Assembly (NCBI GenBank): GCA_027625915.1 | Contig: JANTQA010000047.1 | Location: 13,020,001 to 13,084,000 of the forward strand | Reading direction: 5' to 3' | Source: Anaeramoeba flamelloides | Lineage: Eukaryota > Metamonada > Anaeramoebidae | DNA length: 64,000 nucleotides | The notes under the pieces: model-generated | Told to the model about the DNA's origin: nothing | The model's input: only the letters and a program-made list of their open reading frames with translations | The model's database searches: none | Part shown: positions 1 through 11,413 of the stretch, in pieces | Layout: every line of letters begins with the position of its first letter | Position numbering within the stretch: the stretch's first letter is position 1 | Position numbers and translations under genes: made by a program

Positions 1-3000
1 TTTATTTAATTTCAATTTGATTGCCTTTGCATTATTCGGGTTTCTACCAGCTTTAAAAAATTTAGTGATTTTAAATTTTTTGGTGATGTTTTTTTTCAAC
101 TCAAATAAAGAAAAGGAGACAAAATCATTTTCAAAATGAATTTTAACTTTCATCCCGGTTTTAAATTTTTTTAATTTAGTGTCAATAATCATTCCATAAT
201 ATTGAGTGGCTGTTATTGGTTCTTTCAAGGGGATAAATTGTGTTAAAGTTTCAACTTCTTGGATTTGTGTCATTACAAAATTGATTCTTTTATCACCATT
301 GTTGATTAGCATTGTAACAGTTTCATTTTGCTGCGAGTTTACCAAAATCATGGCATTTTCGATATCCACTTTAACAGATTTTTGGCCTTTGGATTTAAAA
401 ATGGCATATTTGCCCTTCATTTGTAATGAGCCTTTGCCGGGCATTTTCATAATACTTGAATCAAAATAAATGATTGTAAATGAAATTTTACGAGAACTCG
501 ATTCTTCAAATTTCTTATTTAAGTATATAAAATATTCAGAAAATTGTTCTCTTTGGAGAGAAGTTTCAAACATTATTAATAATTTTTTACCGGAAATTTG
601 AATTAAGCTCAATGCTTCCTTTGACTTATGCTTAAAATGTCTGATTTGTGTCACCTGCGATCTAAAGGTTTTGAATTTTGTTTTAATACAGCAATTGAAC
701 CGGATAAAAAAAATTTCACCTGATGAAATTGTTTCCATATTATCTTTCACTAGTTTGATTGGTATTCTTATGTCGTTTTGAAAATGGATTTTTTCTTTCC
801 CATTCCCAATTGTGGACTGATTTTGATTATCCCTATTCTGATAATATTGGAATGTGTTAACATTATTTTCCTCATTATCGTTGATTTCTTTAATTCCAAA
901 ATAGGAAGAAAATTTATGCATATTTTGAATACTTTCAAATTCGATTTTATAATAATTATTGTTTGTTTTATTATTTCCACCCCCCCCATTTTGCTTTAAT
1001 GGGAAAATTAATAACCCGATTGGTTTTGAATGGTCTTTACGAAATAACACCAAACTAATCCTTTCTTGGATTCTTTTACCCAGATTATCTTCAAATTTAA
1101 TTATCCCATTTTGCAATTTGATTACTGTATGCATTTTTTTTGCATTTTTAAGATTAGCCGGGATGATGTACACAGGAAATATTTCAAAAAATTCTAATTT
1201 TATTTCATTTTCTTCCTTTTTTTTTTTGGAATATATTTTTTTTTCATCATTATAAAAATTTATAAAATTTTGTAAATGATCAAATTTTGAAAATATTAGA
1301 AATCTTGATTTCTTTTGTGTGATTTGTAATTCAATGATATTTGTTTTTTTTTTGTTTTTTTTAATTAATAAATCTTCAAAATTATAAAGATGATTTTTGT
1401 TTTTATAATCTAGATATTCTATTCTATCTTGATAAATTGTAATTCTAGAGGTCCCATAAACTTCCCCTTTCCGATTTGTTTCCGTAACTTTCCATAAATA
1501 ATATCCTTGGGTTTTAGATGTGTCCTTATTTATTAAAACACTTTTATTATCCTTTCTTTTTCTTATTTTGTTTCTTTGGGTTTTAAATATGGTTGAAAAA
1601 ATATTACTTTCTTCTTTTTCCTCAAATTTTATTAAGAAATCCTGATTTAAAATTTGGATTTTTAAAATATGTGGTTGTTTTTTATTTTGCTTAACAATAC
1701 AAGTTAAATAACTACCAGTTATTTCTTGATCCTCTTGATCTAAAATACTTATTTTATCCTTTTTAATTATCATTTCATAATTTATTCTAAACATACCTAA
1801 TTTATCTAAAGCAAATACTTTAAACTTTTTTTCTTTAAAATCTTGATCATCATCATCATCATTTTGATTTTTTTTCTTTTTAAATTTAGAGGTTTCGTCT
1901 TCATTATCAGAATCAATGTTATCATCTTTAACAACAGTTGCCCCTAAACTCATAAACTCATCATTTTCCTCTTTATCACCGACGCTTTGCTCTTTTTCAC
2001 TATTGTGCAAATTTTTCTTTTTTTCTTCTGCTTTCTTTCTTTTTTTATTACCAATCCCAAGATCAAGTTCTATCTCTGAATCAGATGAATTTTCTTTTTT
2101 AAATTTCGGTACAGGGATTCCATGTTCTTTTCTCCAACGATCACAGATTTTTTTAATTGAAATGGATGGTGTTAGTTTATCAACAGTAAGGAGCTTTTCA
2201 GTAATTGGGCATTTCTTGTGTATTTGAATAAATGGAATAATTTCATTTTTTTCAAACGTATGCCCAAATGGTGTAATAACTGGATTAACATATAGCCTTC
2301 CACTCAGTGGACATAATAACTCTTCCGGAATTTTTTCATCTTTAGTATGACTTCGGTCATTTAATTTTTGATCATAACTTAAATTGGATTTCATTCGAGA
2401 TTCGATCGGGATATTTTTTACTGTTGAAAATTTTAATGTTGGCATTCTGGTGCCTTTCTTGGTTACCGAATATTCTAATTGGGATATTTCTAATTTTAAA
2501 TTATTAATTTCCTGTTTTAACGATCGATATAGCACCTTATCAAATTCCAATTCTTCTTCAATTGTCCAGTTTCTTTTTACAGTCTTTGACTTATTTTGAA
2601 CTTGTTTTTTTCCCTGTATATTTGAGGTTTGATAATTGTTTATTTGTCCAGAAAAATTTTTGTGTGTATCCTTTTCTAAAAATAAGATGTCTTTTTCCAA
2701 TTTGTTGATTTCATCTAATTCTTGATTAAAAAAATGTTTAATTTTTTCTAATTCATTTTCATTTTTTTCTAAATCATGTAATGTTAATTTATTATTGAAA
2801 TATTTTTGTTTGGTTGCTTCTTCTTTTTGTTTTTCTTTATTTTGTTGTATGTTTTCGATTTTTTCATTTATAATTTCTGTTTTATTTTTCTTCTTCTTTT
2901 TTTCCACTTCTTCGTTTTCACTTTCATTTTGGTATTTGCTTTCTTTTTCTTTTTCACTTTCGCTTTCCCTTTCTTTTTCCTGTTTGTCTTCTTCTTCTTC

Positions 3001-6000
3001 TTCTTCACCTTTGTTTTCCTTTCCCTTACCCTGCTCTTGTTCTTGTTCTTGTTCTTGTTCTTGTTCTTGTTCTTGTTCTTCTTCTTGTTCTTGTTCTTGT
3101 TCTTGTTCTTCTTCTTGTTCTTGTTCTTGTTGATTTGATTTTATTTTTTCAACTTGTGTCAACACCTTATCATTTTTGTTTTCTTCCATAGCCTGTAAAT
3201 CTTTTAATTCCTGTTCTAAGAGATCTTTGTCTCTTTCAAATTCCTGGTTGGTCTGACTGTCAAATTCCTCCTTTTCATTTGATCCAGATAATAATTCTAA
3301 TTCAAATTCCTTCAAGTCGTTAATTAAGTCACCTTTTAAAGTTTCATTTTCATTTTCAATTGTGATATTATCTTTTAAGGGGATGTTTGCTTTTTCATTT
3401 TGGAAACCATTTGTTGATTTAACTTTTTCAGTTTCAATCTTGTTTTCTTCATTTTCAGATTCTGTTTCATTTTCATTTTCTGGTTTGATCTCATTTTCTT
3501 CATTTTTTTCTTGTTCTTCAGACTCTTCATTTTCGATCTGATCTTGGTTTTTTGATTTGACTTCATCTTTTTTAATCTCATTTGATTTGTATTCCGATTC
3601 TGGCTCTGTTTTTATTTCTTTTTCCTTTTCTTTTTCAGTTTTAATCTTCTTTGTTTCTGATTCTGATTCTGATTTCAATTCAGATTCCAATTTTGATTCT
3701 GATTTTTTATCTCCGTGAACCCCCTTTTCCTCATTTTCGTCTTCATTTCTGTTTTCCTTAATGTTATTATTTTCGATTTTACTTTTGTTTTCATTTTCAT
3801 CTTTATTTGCTTCTATATTTACAATTTCGTTTATATTTTTTGATTTATTTTCATCTTTCTTATTTTCATTTTTTAATTTTGTTTCTCTTTCTTGATCATC
3901 TCCTTTAATACAATTTCCTTCGAATTCTGATTTTGATTCTGATTCTGATTCTGATTTTGATTCTAAATTCAGTTCTGATTCTGATTTTGATTCTGATTCA
4001 ATTTTTTCTGGTTTATCTTTTTCTTCTTTTTTGTTTTTGTTTTGGTTTTCATTTTCATTTTCTTGATCTTTAGTCCCAATTCGACTAATATGCTTGGATT
4101 GATTTTCTGATTCTTTACTTTCATTTTCTTCTGATTCTGATTCTGATTCCAATTTTGATTCTTTTTCAATTTTTTCTTCTTTTTCGTTTTTGGTTTGGTT
4201 TTTGTTTTCATTTTCATTTTCTTGATCTTTAGTTCCAATTCGACTACTATCTTTTGGTTTGGTTTCTATTTTTTCACTCTCGTTTTCTTCAAATTTTGAT
4301 TCTGATTTAGATTCTGATTCTAATTTTAATTCTGATTCTTTTTCATATTTTTTTTCATTTTCTTTTTCTTTTTGATTTTCATCTTGATTTTCTTGTTCAT
4401 CTTCTTCATTTTCTTCAGACTCTTCATTTTCGATATGGACTTTATTTTTTATTTTGAACTCATCTTCTTTAATCTCATTTGGTTCGTATTCTGATTCTGA
4501 CTCTGTTTTTATTTCTTTTTCCTTTTCTTTTTCAGTTTTAATCTCCTTTTCCTCGGCTTCTTGTTCCGATTCTGAATTTTCTTTTTTTGATTCTGATTTT
4601 TTTTCGATATTTGGTTCGTATTCTGATTCTGATTTTGATTTTTTTTCTGTTTCTAATTCCAATTCTAATTTTGGTTCTGTGTCTATTTCTTCTTCAATTT
4701 TTATTTCATTTTTATTTTCATTTTTATTTTCTTTTTGATCTTCATTTTCTGATTTAATTTCTGTTTCTGAATTATCTTCTTGAATCTCATTTTCTTCATT
4801 TTTTGATTCTGACACTGTTTTTATTTCTTTTTCCTTTTCTTTTTCATTTTGAATCTCCTTTTCCCCTGCTTCTTGTTCCAATTCTGAATTTTCTTTTTTT
4901 GATTCTGATTTTTGTTTGATTTTGACTTCTGTTTTTGATTTTTTTTCTGTTTCTAATTTTGATTCTGATTTTTGTTCTATTTCAATTTTTTGTTGAATTG
5001 CAATTTTTACTTCTATTTCTTTTTTGTTTTGGTTTTTATTCCCTTGTTCTTGGTCTTCAGTTCCAATTTGACTAATATGTTTTGATTTGGTTTCTAATTC
5101 TTTCTTCTCATTTTCTTCCAACTCTGATTCCGATTTTGATTCAGGTTTTTTTTCTGATTCTGATTTGGCTTCTGTTTCATTTCCCTTTTTATATTCATTT
5201 TCTGATTTAATTTCACCTTGTATATTCTCATTTTCCTTATTTTTTGGTTCTGATTCTGTTTTTATTTCTTTTTCCTTTTCTTTTTCAGTTAGACTAATCT
5301 CCTTAGTTTCGTATTCTGATTCTGAATTTTCCGATTCATAATTTGATTCTGATTTTTGTTTGATTTTGACTTGGATTTCATTTCCCTTTTTATATTCATT
5401 TTCTGATTTTACTTCATCTTGTATATTCTCATTTTCCTTATTTTTTGGTTCTGATTCTGTGTCTGTGTCTATTTCCTTTTCATTTTCTTTTTCAGTATCT
5501 TTTTCTTTTATATTTTCATTTTCTGATTGAAATATATCTTTCTTAATCACACTTTCTTCAGATTCTGATTCTGTGTCTGTGTCTATTTCTTCTTCATTTT
5601 TTATTTCCTTTTCCTTTTCATTTTTATTTTCTTTTTGATCTTCATTTTCTGATTTAATTTCTGTTTCTTGATCATCTTCTTTAATCTTACCTTCTTTGGG
5701 TTCTGATTCGTTCTCAGATTCTGTTTCTCTTTCCTTTTCACTTTCATTTTGTATTTCCTTTTCTTCTGTTACTGTTTCTTGATCACCTTGATTAATCTCG
5801 TTTTCTTTAGATTCTGCTTTTTTATCTTCATTTTCTTTTTCTTTTTCTTTTTCACTTTCATTTTGTATTTCCTTTTCTTCCACTTCTTGTTCTGATACTT
5901 TTTCCAAATTTTCTTTATCTTTTATTTCAGCCTCTTTTCCAATTTTTTGTTCTTTAATACTTTGGGATTCATTTTCCTTTTTCATCCTATTTCCATTTAG

Positions 6001-8385
6001 GCTATCTTTCTCCGATTTTGTGTGATCAAAAATAGAAGATATTTCAGAATTTGGAATCAAATCTATTTCTTGAAAATCAGAATCATTATTATCTTCATTA
6101 CTAGAATTCAAAGAGTCTATTTCATTACTTTCATCTTGGTTGATAAATTCTTCGAATTTTGTCTTATTTAATTGTTCTTCTTCAAATACTGTTGCTTTGT
6201 TTTCTCCAAACCCATTCTCAAACTCCAATTCGGATTCGGATTCGGATTCGGATTTAGATGCAGAATTAATATTTAATAATTGATTATCAAATGTGTCTTC
6301 GATAAAATCTTCTTCGAAATTGTTCTGGGATGATGTGCTTTTTAATTCTTGATCACCTTTTTGATCCCCCTCTTGTTTTTGATTTTTCTTATCTAAATCA
6401 CTTTGTGTTTTATTTAATATTGTTGATTGTTCTCCAAGTTCATTCATAAATTCTTCTGCCTCTTCGGAGTCTATTGTTTCAGATCCAGAAGAACTGACCT
6501 CATTCTCTTTCTTAGTCATTAATTGTTGTTCATGATTTGGATTTAAATTTTCTGTTTTTTTATTTGTTTCAATATTTTCGATTTCTTTGATGTTAAACTC
6601 ATTTAATTCTATTTCAGAACTAATTGTGTAACGTTCTGGTTTTGGTTCTGTTTTTTGTTCATGATTTATTTCATTTTCTTTTTCTTTTTCTTTTTCTTTT
6701 TTTTTTTCTTTTTCACTTTCACTTTCCGTTTTTATCTCATTTTCTACAAATTTTGATTCTGGTTTTGTTTCTATTTCATCTTTTTGTTGAATTTCAATTG
6801 ATTGTTCTTTTTCATTTTGATCTTCATTCTTGGATTTAATTTCTGTTTCTTGATCATCTTCTTTAATCTTACCTTCTTTGGGTTCTGATTCGTTCTCAGA
6901 TTCTGTTTCTCTTTCCTTTTCATTTTCTTTTTCAGTATCTTTTTCTTTTATATTTTCATTTTCTGATTGAAGTATATCTTTCTTAATCACACTTTCTTCA
7001 GATTCTGATTCTGATCTTGTTTCTATTTCATCATTTTGTTGAATTGCAATTTTTTCTTGTTTTTTATTTATATTTTGGATTTCATTTTCTGATCTAATCA
7101 CAGATTCTGATTCTTTTTCTTTTATATTCTCAGTTTCAGTTTTTGTTACTTTTTCTTTTTCACTTTCACTTTCCTTTTTTATCTCATTTTCTACATCCTT
7201 TGTTTTTGTTTCAGTATCTTTTTCTTTGATATTTTCATTGTCTTCGTTTTCTGATCCAATCACAAATTCTGGTTCTTTTTCTTCCTCAGTTTCAGTTTTT
7301 GTTTCTTTTTCACTTTCATTCTGTATTTCCTTTTCTTCCACTTCTTGTTCTGATACTTTTTCCAAATTTTCTTTATCTTTTATTTCAGCCTCTTTTCCAA
7401 TTTCTTGTTCTTTAATCTCTTCTAATTCTGATTCCCGTTTCTGTTCTATTTCATCTTTATGTGGAATTTCAATTGATTGTTCTTTTTCATTTTGATCTTC
7501 ATTTTCTGATTTAATTTCTGTTTCTTGATCCTCTCCTTTCATCTCATTTTCTTCTTGTTTTGATTCCAACTCTGTGTTTATTTCTTTTTCCTTTTCACTT
7601 TTATTTTGGATTTCCTTTTCTTCTCCTTTTTGTTCTGATACTTTTTGCAAATTTTCTTTATCTTTTAATTCAACCCCTTTTCCAATTTTTTGTTCTTTAC
7701 TCCCCAATTCTTCAGATTCGAAATTTTTTTCCACATTTTCTTTTTCTTGTTCATCTTTTATTTCGGGTTCTTGTTCGTTTTCTTGTTCTTCTTTTGCTTG
7801 GTTTGTTTGAATTTTTTTTAAAATATTTTTGTGCTCTTTTATCTCTTCGATCTTAATTTTGCTTTTGAGATTTTTTTTTTGAATCTTGATTATTGGTAAG
7901 TCCTTTTCTTCAACAATAAATTTCTTTGAATATTTTTCAAGATCAAGTTTTTTTGTTGAACGAAGTGGATCAAAAGTCACAAATCCATTTTTGTTAATAT
8001 TTTTTTTGATTTTATGGATTTTTTCCAACTCCTTTCTTTTTGTGAGTTCTTCTTTGTTGTATTTGATTTCTTTTTCTTTTTCTTCTTCTTCTTCTTCTTC
8101 GATTTCTTCTTTTTCTTTTTCGATTTCTATTTCTTTTTCGGTTTTGTTATCCTTCATAACACAATAAACAAGATCACCAGAATCAAGTAAATCAACAATA
8201 TAATCCTCAGCAAACAGAAATTCATCGTTCTCTGTTTTAATACCGACAATCTCTTTGTCCGTGAAGGTGTTCCTCTGGTTAATTTTTTCAATTAACACAG
8301 AAAGTAAAAGATCATCAACATTTCGAAGTGGTATTTTAATTTTGTTTTCTTCAATGACTGCAATGATATGAAATCTTTTTGACAT
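1..8385 (-). CDS. Giant U-box E3 ubiquitin ligase-like protein with Glu-rich repeats and PH-like domains (3' end outside window)
   Basis: One reading frame stays open on the minus strand from the ATG at 8385 to base 1, giving at least 2,795 residues; it continues beyond the window. Residues 1-77 (MSKRFHIIAVIEENK...) look like a compact globular, perhaps ubiquitin-like, domain. Residues about 80-1,990 are Glu/Lys/Ser/Asn/Gln repeats, including Glu-Gln runs (3022-3130) and Glu-Ser runs, with a coiled-coil-like part near 2500-2800. Residues about 2016-2090 form a U-box: LLCPLSGRLYVNPVITPFGH, then KCPITEKLLTVDKLTPS and IKKICDRW. U-boxes recruit E2 enzymes without zinc. About five 90-residue beta-rich segments ending in a helix follow (from residues 2182, 2294, 2396, 2536 and 2646); I read these as PH-like, by inference. 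Substrate and location are unknown. No intron is needed. The U-box call is firm and the flanking domain calls are tentative. Confidence 0.85.
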   Translation of the reverse strand, partial: MSKRFHIIAVIEENKIKIPLRNVDDLLLSVLIEKINQRNTFTDKEIVGIKTENDEFLFAEDYIVDLLDSGDLVYCVMKDNKTEKEIEIEKEKEEIEEEEEEEKEKEIKYNKEELTKRKELEKIHKIKKNINKNGFVTFDPLRSTKKLDLEKYSKKFIVEEKDLPIIKIQKKNLKSKIKIEEIKEHKNILKKIQTNQAKEEQENEQEPEIKDEQEKENVEKNFESEELGSKEQKIGKGVELKDKENLQKVSEQKGEEKEIQNKSEKEKEINTELESKQEENEMKGEDQETEIKSENEDQNEKEQSIEIPHKDEIEQKRESELEEIKEQEIGKEAEIKDKENLEKVSEQEVEEKEIQNESEKETKTETEEEKEPEFVIGSENEDNENIKEKDTETKTKDVENEIKKESESEKEKVTKTETENIKEKESESVIRSENEIQNINKKQEKIAIQQNDEIETRSESESEESVIKKDILQSENENIKEKDTEKENEKERETESENESEPKEGKIKEDDQETEIKSKNEDQNEKEQSIEIQQKDEIETKPESKFVENEIKTESESEKEKKKEKEKEKENEINHEQKTEPKPERYTISSEIELNEFNIKEIENIETNKKTENLNPNHEQQLMTKKENEVSSSGSETIDSEEAEEFMNELGEQSTILNKTQSDLDKKNQKQEGDQKGDQELKSTSSQNNFEEDFIEDTFDNQLLNINSASKSESESESELEFENGFGENKATVFEEEQLNKTKFEEFINQDESNEIDSLNSSNEDNNDSDFQEIDLIPNSEISSIFDHTKSEKDSLNGNRMKKENESQSIKEQKIGKEAEIKDKENLEKVSEQEVEEKEIQNESEKEKEKENEDKKAESKENEINQGDQETVTEEKEIQNESEKERETESENESEPKEGKIKEDDQETEIKSENEDQKENKNEKEKEIKNEEEIDTDTESESEESVIKKDIFQSENENIKEKDTEKENEKEIDTDTESEPKNKENENIQDEVKSENEYKKGNEIQVKIKQKSESNYESENSESEYETKEISLTEKEKEKEIKTESEPKNKENENIQGEIKSENEYKKGNETEAKSESEKKPESKSESELEENEKKELETKSKHISQIGTEDQEQGNKNQNKKEIEVKIAIQQKIEIEQKSESKLETEKKSKTEVKIKQKSESKKENSELEQEAGEKEIQNEKEKEKEIKTVSESKNEENEIQEDNSETEIKSENEDQKENKNENKNEIKIEEEIDTEPKLELELETEKKSKSESEYEPNIEKKSESKKENSESEQEAEEKEIKTEKEKEKEIKTESESEYEPNEIKEDEFKIKNKVHIENEESEENEEDEQENQDENQKEKENEKKYEKESELKLESESKSESKFEENESEKIETKPKDSSRIGTKDQENENENKNQTKNEKEEKIEKESKLESESESEENESKESENQSKHISRIGTKDQENENENQNKNKKEEKDKPEKIESESKSESELNLESKSESESESKSEFEGNCIKGDDQERETKLKNENKKDENKSKNINEIVNIEANKDENENKSKIENNNIKENRNEDENEEKGVHGDKKSESKLESELKSESESETKKIKTEKEKEKEIKTEPESEYKSNEIKKDEVKSKNQDQIENEESEEQEKNEENEIKPENENETESENEENKIETEKVKSTNGFQNEKANIPLKDNITIENENETLKGDLINDLKEFELELLSGSNEKEEFDSQTNQEFERDKDLLEQELKDLQAMEENKNDKVLTQVEKIKSNQQEQEQEEEQEQEQEQEEEQEQEQEQEQEQEQEQGKGKENKGEEEEEEDKQEKERESESEKEKESKYQNESENEEVEKKKKKNKTEIINEKIENIQQNKEKQKEEATKQKYFNNKLTLHDLEKNENELEKIKHFFNQELDEINKLEKDILFLEKDTHKNFSGQINNYQTSNIQGKKQVQNKSKTVKRNWTIEEELEFDKVLYRSLKQEINNLKLEISQLEYSVTKKGTRMPTLKFSTVKNIPIESRMKSNLSYDQKLNDRSHTKDEKIPEELLCPLSGRLYVNPVITPFGHTFEKNEIIPFIQIHKKCPITEKLLTVDKLTPSISIKKICDRWRKEHGIPVPKFKKENSSDSEIELDLGIGNKKRKKAEEKKKNLHNSEKEQSVGDKEENDEFMSLGATVVKDDNIDSDNEDETSKFKKKKNQNDDDDDQDFKEKKFKVFALDKLGMFRINYEMIIKKDKISILDQEDQEITGSYLTCIVKQNKKQPHILKIQILNQDFLIKFEEKEESNIFSTIFKTQRNKIRKRKDNKSVLINKDTSKTQGYYLWKVTETNRKGEVYGTSRITIYQDRIEYLDYKNKNHLYNFEDLLIKKNKKKTNIIELQITQKKSRFLIFSKFDHLQNFINFYNDEKKIYSKKKKEENEIKLEFFEIFPVYIIPANLKNAKKMHTVIKLQNGIIKFEDNLGKRIQERISLVLFRKDHSKPIGLLIFPLKQNGGGGNNKTNNNYYKIEFESIQNMHKFSSYFGIKEINDNEENNVNTFQYYQNRDNQNQSTIGNGKEKIHFQNDIRIPIKLVKDNMETISSGEIFFIRFNCCIKTKFKTFRSQVTQIRHFKHKSKEALSLIQISGKKLLIMFETSLQREQFSEYFIYLNKKFEESSSRKISFTIIYFDSSIMKMPGKGSLQMKGKYAIFKSKGQKSVKVDIENAMILVNSQQNETVTMLINNGDKRINFVMTQIQEVETLTQFIPLKEPITATQYYGMIIDTKLKKFKTGMKVKIHFENDFVSFSLFELKKNITKKFKITKFFKAGRNPNNAKAIKLKLNK
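2130..2340 (-). other. U-box domain segment
   Basis: This stretch of the giant protein encodes the U-box core: PEELLCPLSG, then NPVITPFGHTFEK, then HKKCPITEKLL and SIKKICDRWRKEHG. The Pro-Ile/Leu pattern and the hydrophobic core positions match the U-box fold. The fold lacks the zinc-binding Cys/His ladder of RING domains; the two Cys present are the ones commonly found in U-boxes. Confidence 0.85.
3022..3130 (-). repeat. Glu-Gln dipeptide repeat within the U-box gene
   Basis: Plus-strand ttcttg units (minus GAA CAA) encode alternating Glu-Gln, broken by Glu-Glu. Reading frame is kept throughout, so this is a coding microsatellite likely to vary in length. Confidence 0.85.
4440..7700 (-). 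repeat. Internal segmental duplications in the acidic repeat region
   Basis: Long blocks recur almost word for word at separate places in this coding region. The block near 5490-5580 returns near 6930-7020, that near 5635-5760 near 6815-6930, and that near 5860-5950 near 7320-7400 and, less exactly, 7600-7690. The order is shuffled, so the region grew by copying segments of 80-130 bases, not only by slippage. All copies keep the reading frame. Confidence 0.7.
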
Positions 8386-11300
8386 TGAGAAATTTTTTGT
8401 CGAAAAAAAAATAAAATTTACAAAATGAAAATAACTTATAGAAAGAGTTAAGGAAAGAAATTGGGGTTGATTTTCAGTTCCATTTATTAAGGCAGAACTT
8501 ATGTCAATGTGGAAAATTTTTTTGGCGACTAAAATATTTGGTTGGTAAAGGAGTAATTCAAACAAAACAACCTTACAAAATTACCTGTCTTGGAATTGTT
8601 TTCTCAAACACAACCTTGTTTGATCCCAAATAATTTTTGTTTTTGAGATCTCAAATGTTTTTGTATAATTGTTTCAGGACTATCTAAAATAAATCATCAA
8701 TAGGGATTGAACGAATCAAAATATGGGTGAACTATGTTCTTTGTCTCTTGAGTGCCAGAAGAGCTCTTCAATTTCAAAATTGTTAATAATTTTTCAAATT
8801 TTGCCCTAGCCAATTCTAGATTGTAATTTGGAAGTTTTTTTTAAAAACCCAACCATTTTTCTTCAAAGACAAGTATTATCTTATTTCCATTAAAAAAATT
8901 TGAAATATTCAGATTTATCAAAAACGGTTGTGTTGGAGTTGTTAAATCGAATTTATCATGGAACACCTTGATATGGAAAAATTAATAATTCCAAATATCG
9001 AAATTTAATAGTTCTTCTGGATATCAAGAGATAAAGAATATTTCATCCTTTTTTTGATTTGTACAACCCCCCTGGTGACTTTATATTTGATAGTTCTCAA
9101 TTTACTTTTACAATTTTTTTTCCTTTTTCTTCTTTTTCTCTCTTCTTTTTTTGGAATGTTTTTTCATTTTCTTTTTTTTGATACTTTTCCTGTTTAACAA
9201 GACAGATCATTTGGAAAACAAAAAAGATTTTTTCAAAGACATAAAATCATACAGAAAATTCAGGGCATGTGTATTTTAAAATTCATTGAGTTATTCGGAA
9301 AAAATCTTTTGTTAAATTTTTTTTTCAGTGAGGAGTTAAGTAATAAAAAATGTGTTATGCTCATTTCAAAAAATTTTTACTCACTTTTTTCAGAGTTTTT
9401 GGTTTTTGGCTTTATTGTTTGTAATTTTTAAAATATCAGGCTTTTCATTTATTTAGAATAATTTTAAATGTGAACTATAAATCAGATTTAATTATCTGTT
9501 GTTCTTGAATACTCAAGGATATAATTTTTTTATTCAATTTATTATTTCCTGGGGGTTAAAATTATTGAATGGAGTTTAGTATTGAAAAAACATTCCTGAC
9601 ATGAAAATACATCTAATATCATTAATAAATTGAAAAAATTCACAAGATTCTTAATTTAATCATGAATAATTTCTTTTTTTTAAGAATCCAACCCTAAAAA
9701 ATAAAACCTAATTGTCTAATTAGAATGATGATTAATTATTTTACACTCGTTCAAAAGTATTTTCATCTCATTAAAAACAAGAATAAACAATTATAATTGT
9801 CCAAAGACAGGTAAAACCTTCAATAAATCTAGTGTGTTTTTTAAAATATGTAGATCAACTTTAGTTATCAAACAGTTTACTTGAGTATTCTTAGACGACC
9901 TTATTTTAATGAACTTTAGGTAGATTTATTACTAAGTTCATAAAAAAAAAAACATTTTGTATTTAGGGTCTAGTCATTTAGTATGGATGAGTAACATACT
10001 CAATAAGTGACTTGAAACCTAAAAATGGTATTTTTAAATTACCCTTCTTTTGATTGACAAAGTTAAAAATAACAAAAAAAAAAAAATTTTGAGAGGATAC
10101 CATTAGAAAAAAAATCAAATTTAAAAAAAAAGGTCACAAAAAAATTACTCAATTGAAAAAATTCAAATAACAAATAAAAAATTCAATGATGTAATTTACA
10201 AATAAATATAGTTTGAAAAAAAGTAATCTCAATTTCAAAAAATCAAATTTTAAAAAAAAAAATTACTTGTTTCTTTTTTTAAATTTCCAAAGGGACTAAT
10301 TTCTACAATTTTAAAACAAATTGTTATCTTTAAGTACCCAATCAATTTAATTCAATTTAATCCAATATGTGGTTAGAACATAACCCTCCATATTTGATAA
10401 AGTAAGGGTTTTGTCACATTCTTTGGAAAAAATAACTCATTTGGGAAAGGAAAAAAATGAAAAAAAAATCTTTAGTATCTTAAAAAGCACCAAAGATAAC
10501 CACTTCAAAACTAACACAGTTGTTTCTAAAATTATATATTCTAACTATTCAAATTTAAAATTGGGGCCGCTCTTTATTACTTTTTTCTAAAAATGTCCTT
10601 TTTTTTATGATTGTTGATTTTTGGAGATTGATCACGCTTCACATGTTGGTTTGTTTTTAGATTGTTACTTAGGTACTCATCAAAATTACAAACTTTTTTA
10701 ATCTATTCCAGAAAATTATTTTTAACCTTTATGAATCGACTCTTAAGAGGATTTGATTTTAAATTTTCCTAATATTAATAACTAATAATGATATCCAACT
10801 TATTTTTAATATAGGGTATTTTTTACTTATAAAAAATAAAAATTCATAATATTAAAAGGTGATTCTTTCTAAAAAACAAATAAAACAAGTCTAAGAATCT
10901 AAGGTTCACTTCATATATTGAACAGTAAGAAAAAATTTAAATTTTATTAAAGGAAATTTTATTGTTCAAAGATTAAGTACCCAATAGTACAATAAATTAC
11001 TTTTAGAATTATAAAAGTTATTAATTGCTTTGTAATTGTTTTAAAATTAGAAAAAGATTAATTGAAATGAAAAAAAAAAAAAAAAAAAATAATATTATTT
11101 ACATTTAAAAGATATAAAATAGAACTAAAATGAATTTTTTGATTTATTCAATAATAATTATTAAAAAAATAATGAAATTTAGAGAAAAAAATTTTCTTGT
11201 TTTTGATTTTCAAAATTAATCAATAGATAAAAAAAAAAATTGAAGAAATTACATCCTTAATTATTAAAAAAGATTTTTTTGTTTTTATTTTTTTTTCTCA

Positions 11301-11413
11301 AATGATATAATAATAATAAAAATGATGATAAAATAATTATTAAAAATTTTTATGTTATTTTTTTCTTTTAATAATTAAATTTTTAAGATTACATTTTCAT
11401 ATTTTTTGATAAA
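8386..11413. other. Intergenic, no gene seen
   Basis: Three kilobases between the start of the U-box gene and the end of the receptor-like gene, very AT-rich with long A and T runs and no convincing open frame. The stretch near 10330-10460 resembles 32139-32270 (shared words such as tgtggtta and aagtaagg), suggesting a degraded dispersed repeat. Both flanking genes are on the minus strand, so it should hold the U-box promoter and the receptor gene's terminator, but I cannot point to either motif. Confidence 0.5.

Noticed and set aside
2795-3138. Plus-strand Ser/Cys-rich and Phe/Leu-rich frames over the U-box gene
   Set aside because: Complement of Glu-Gln and Glu-Ser repeats; the minus-strand frame is open over the whole 8.4 kb and carries the U-box.
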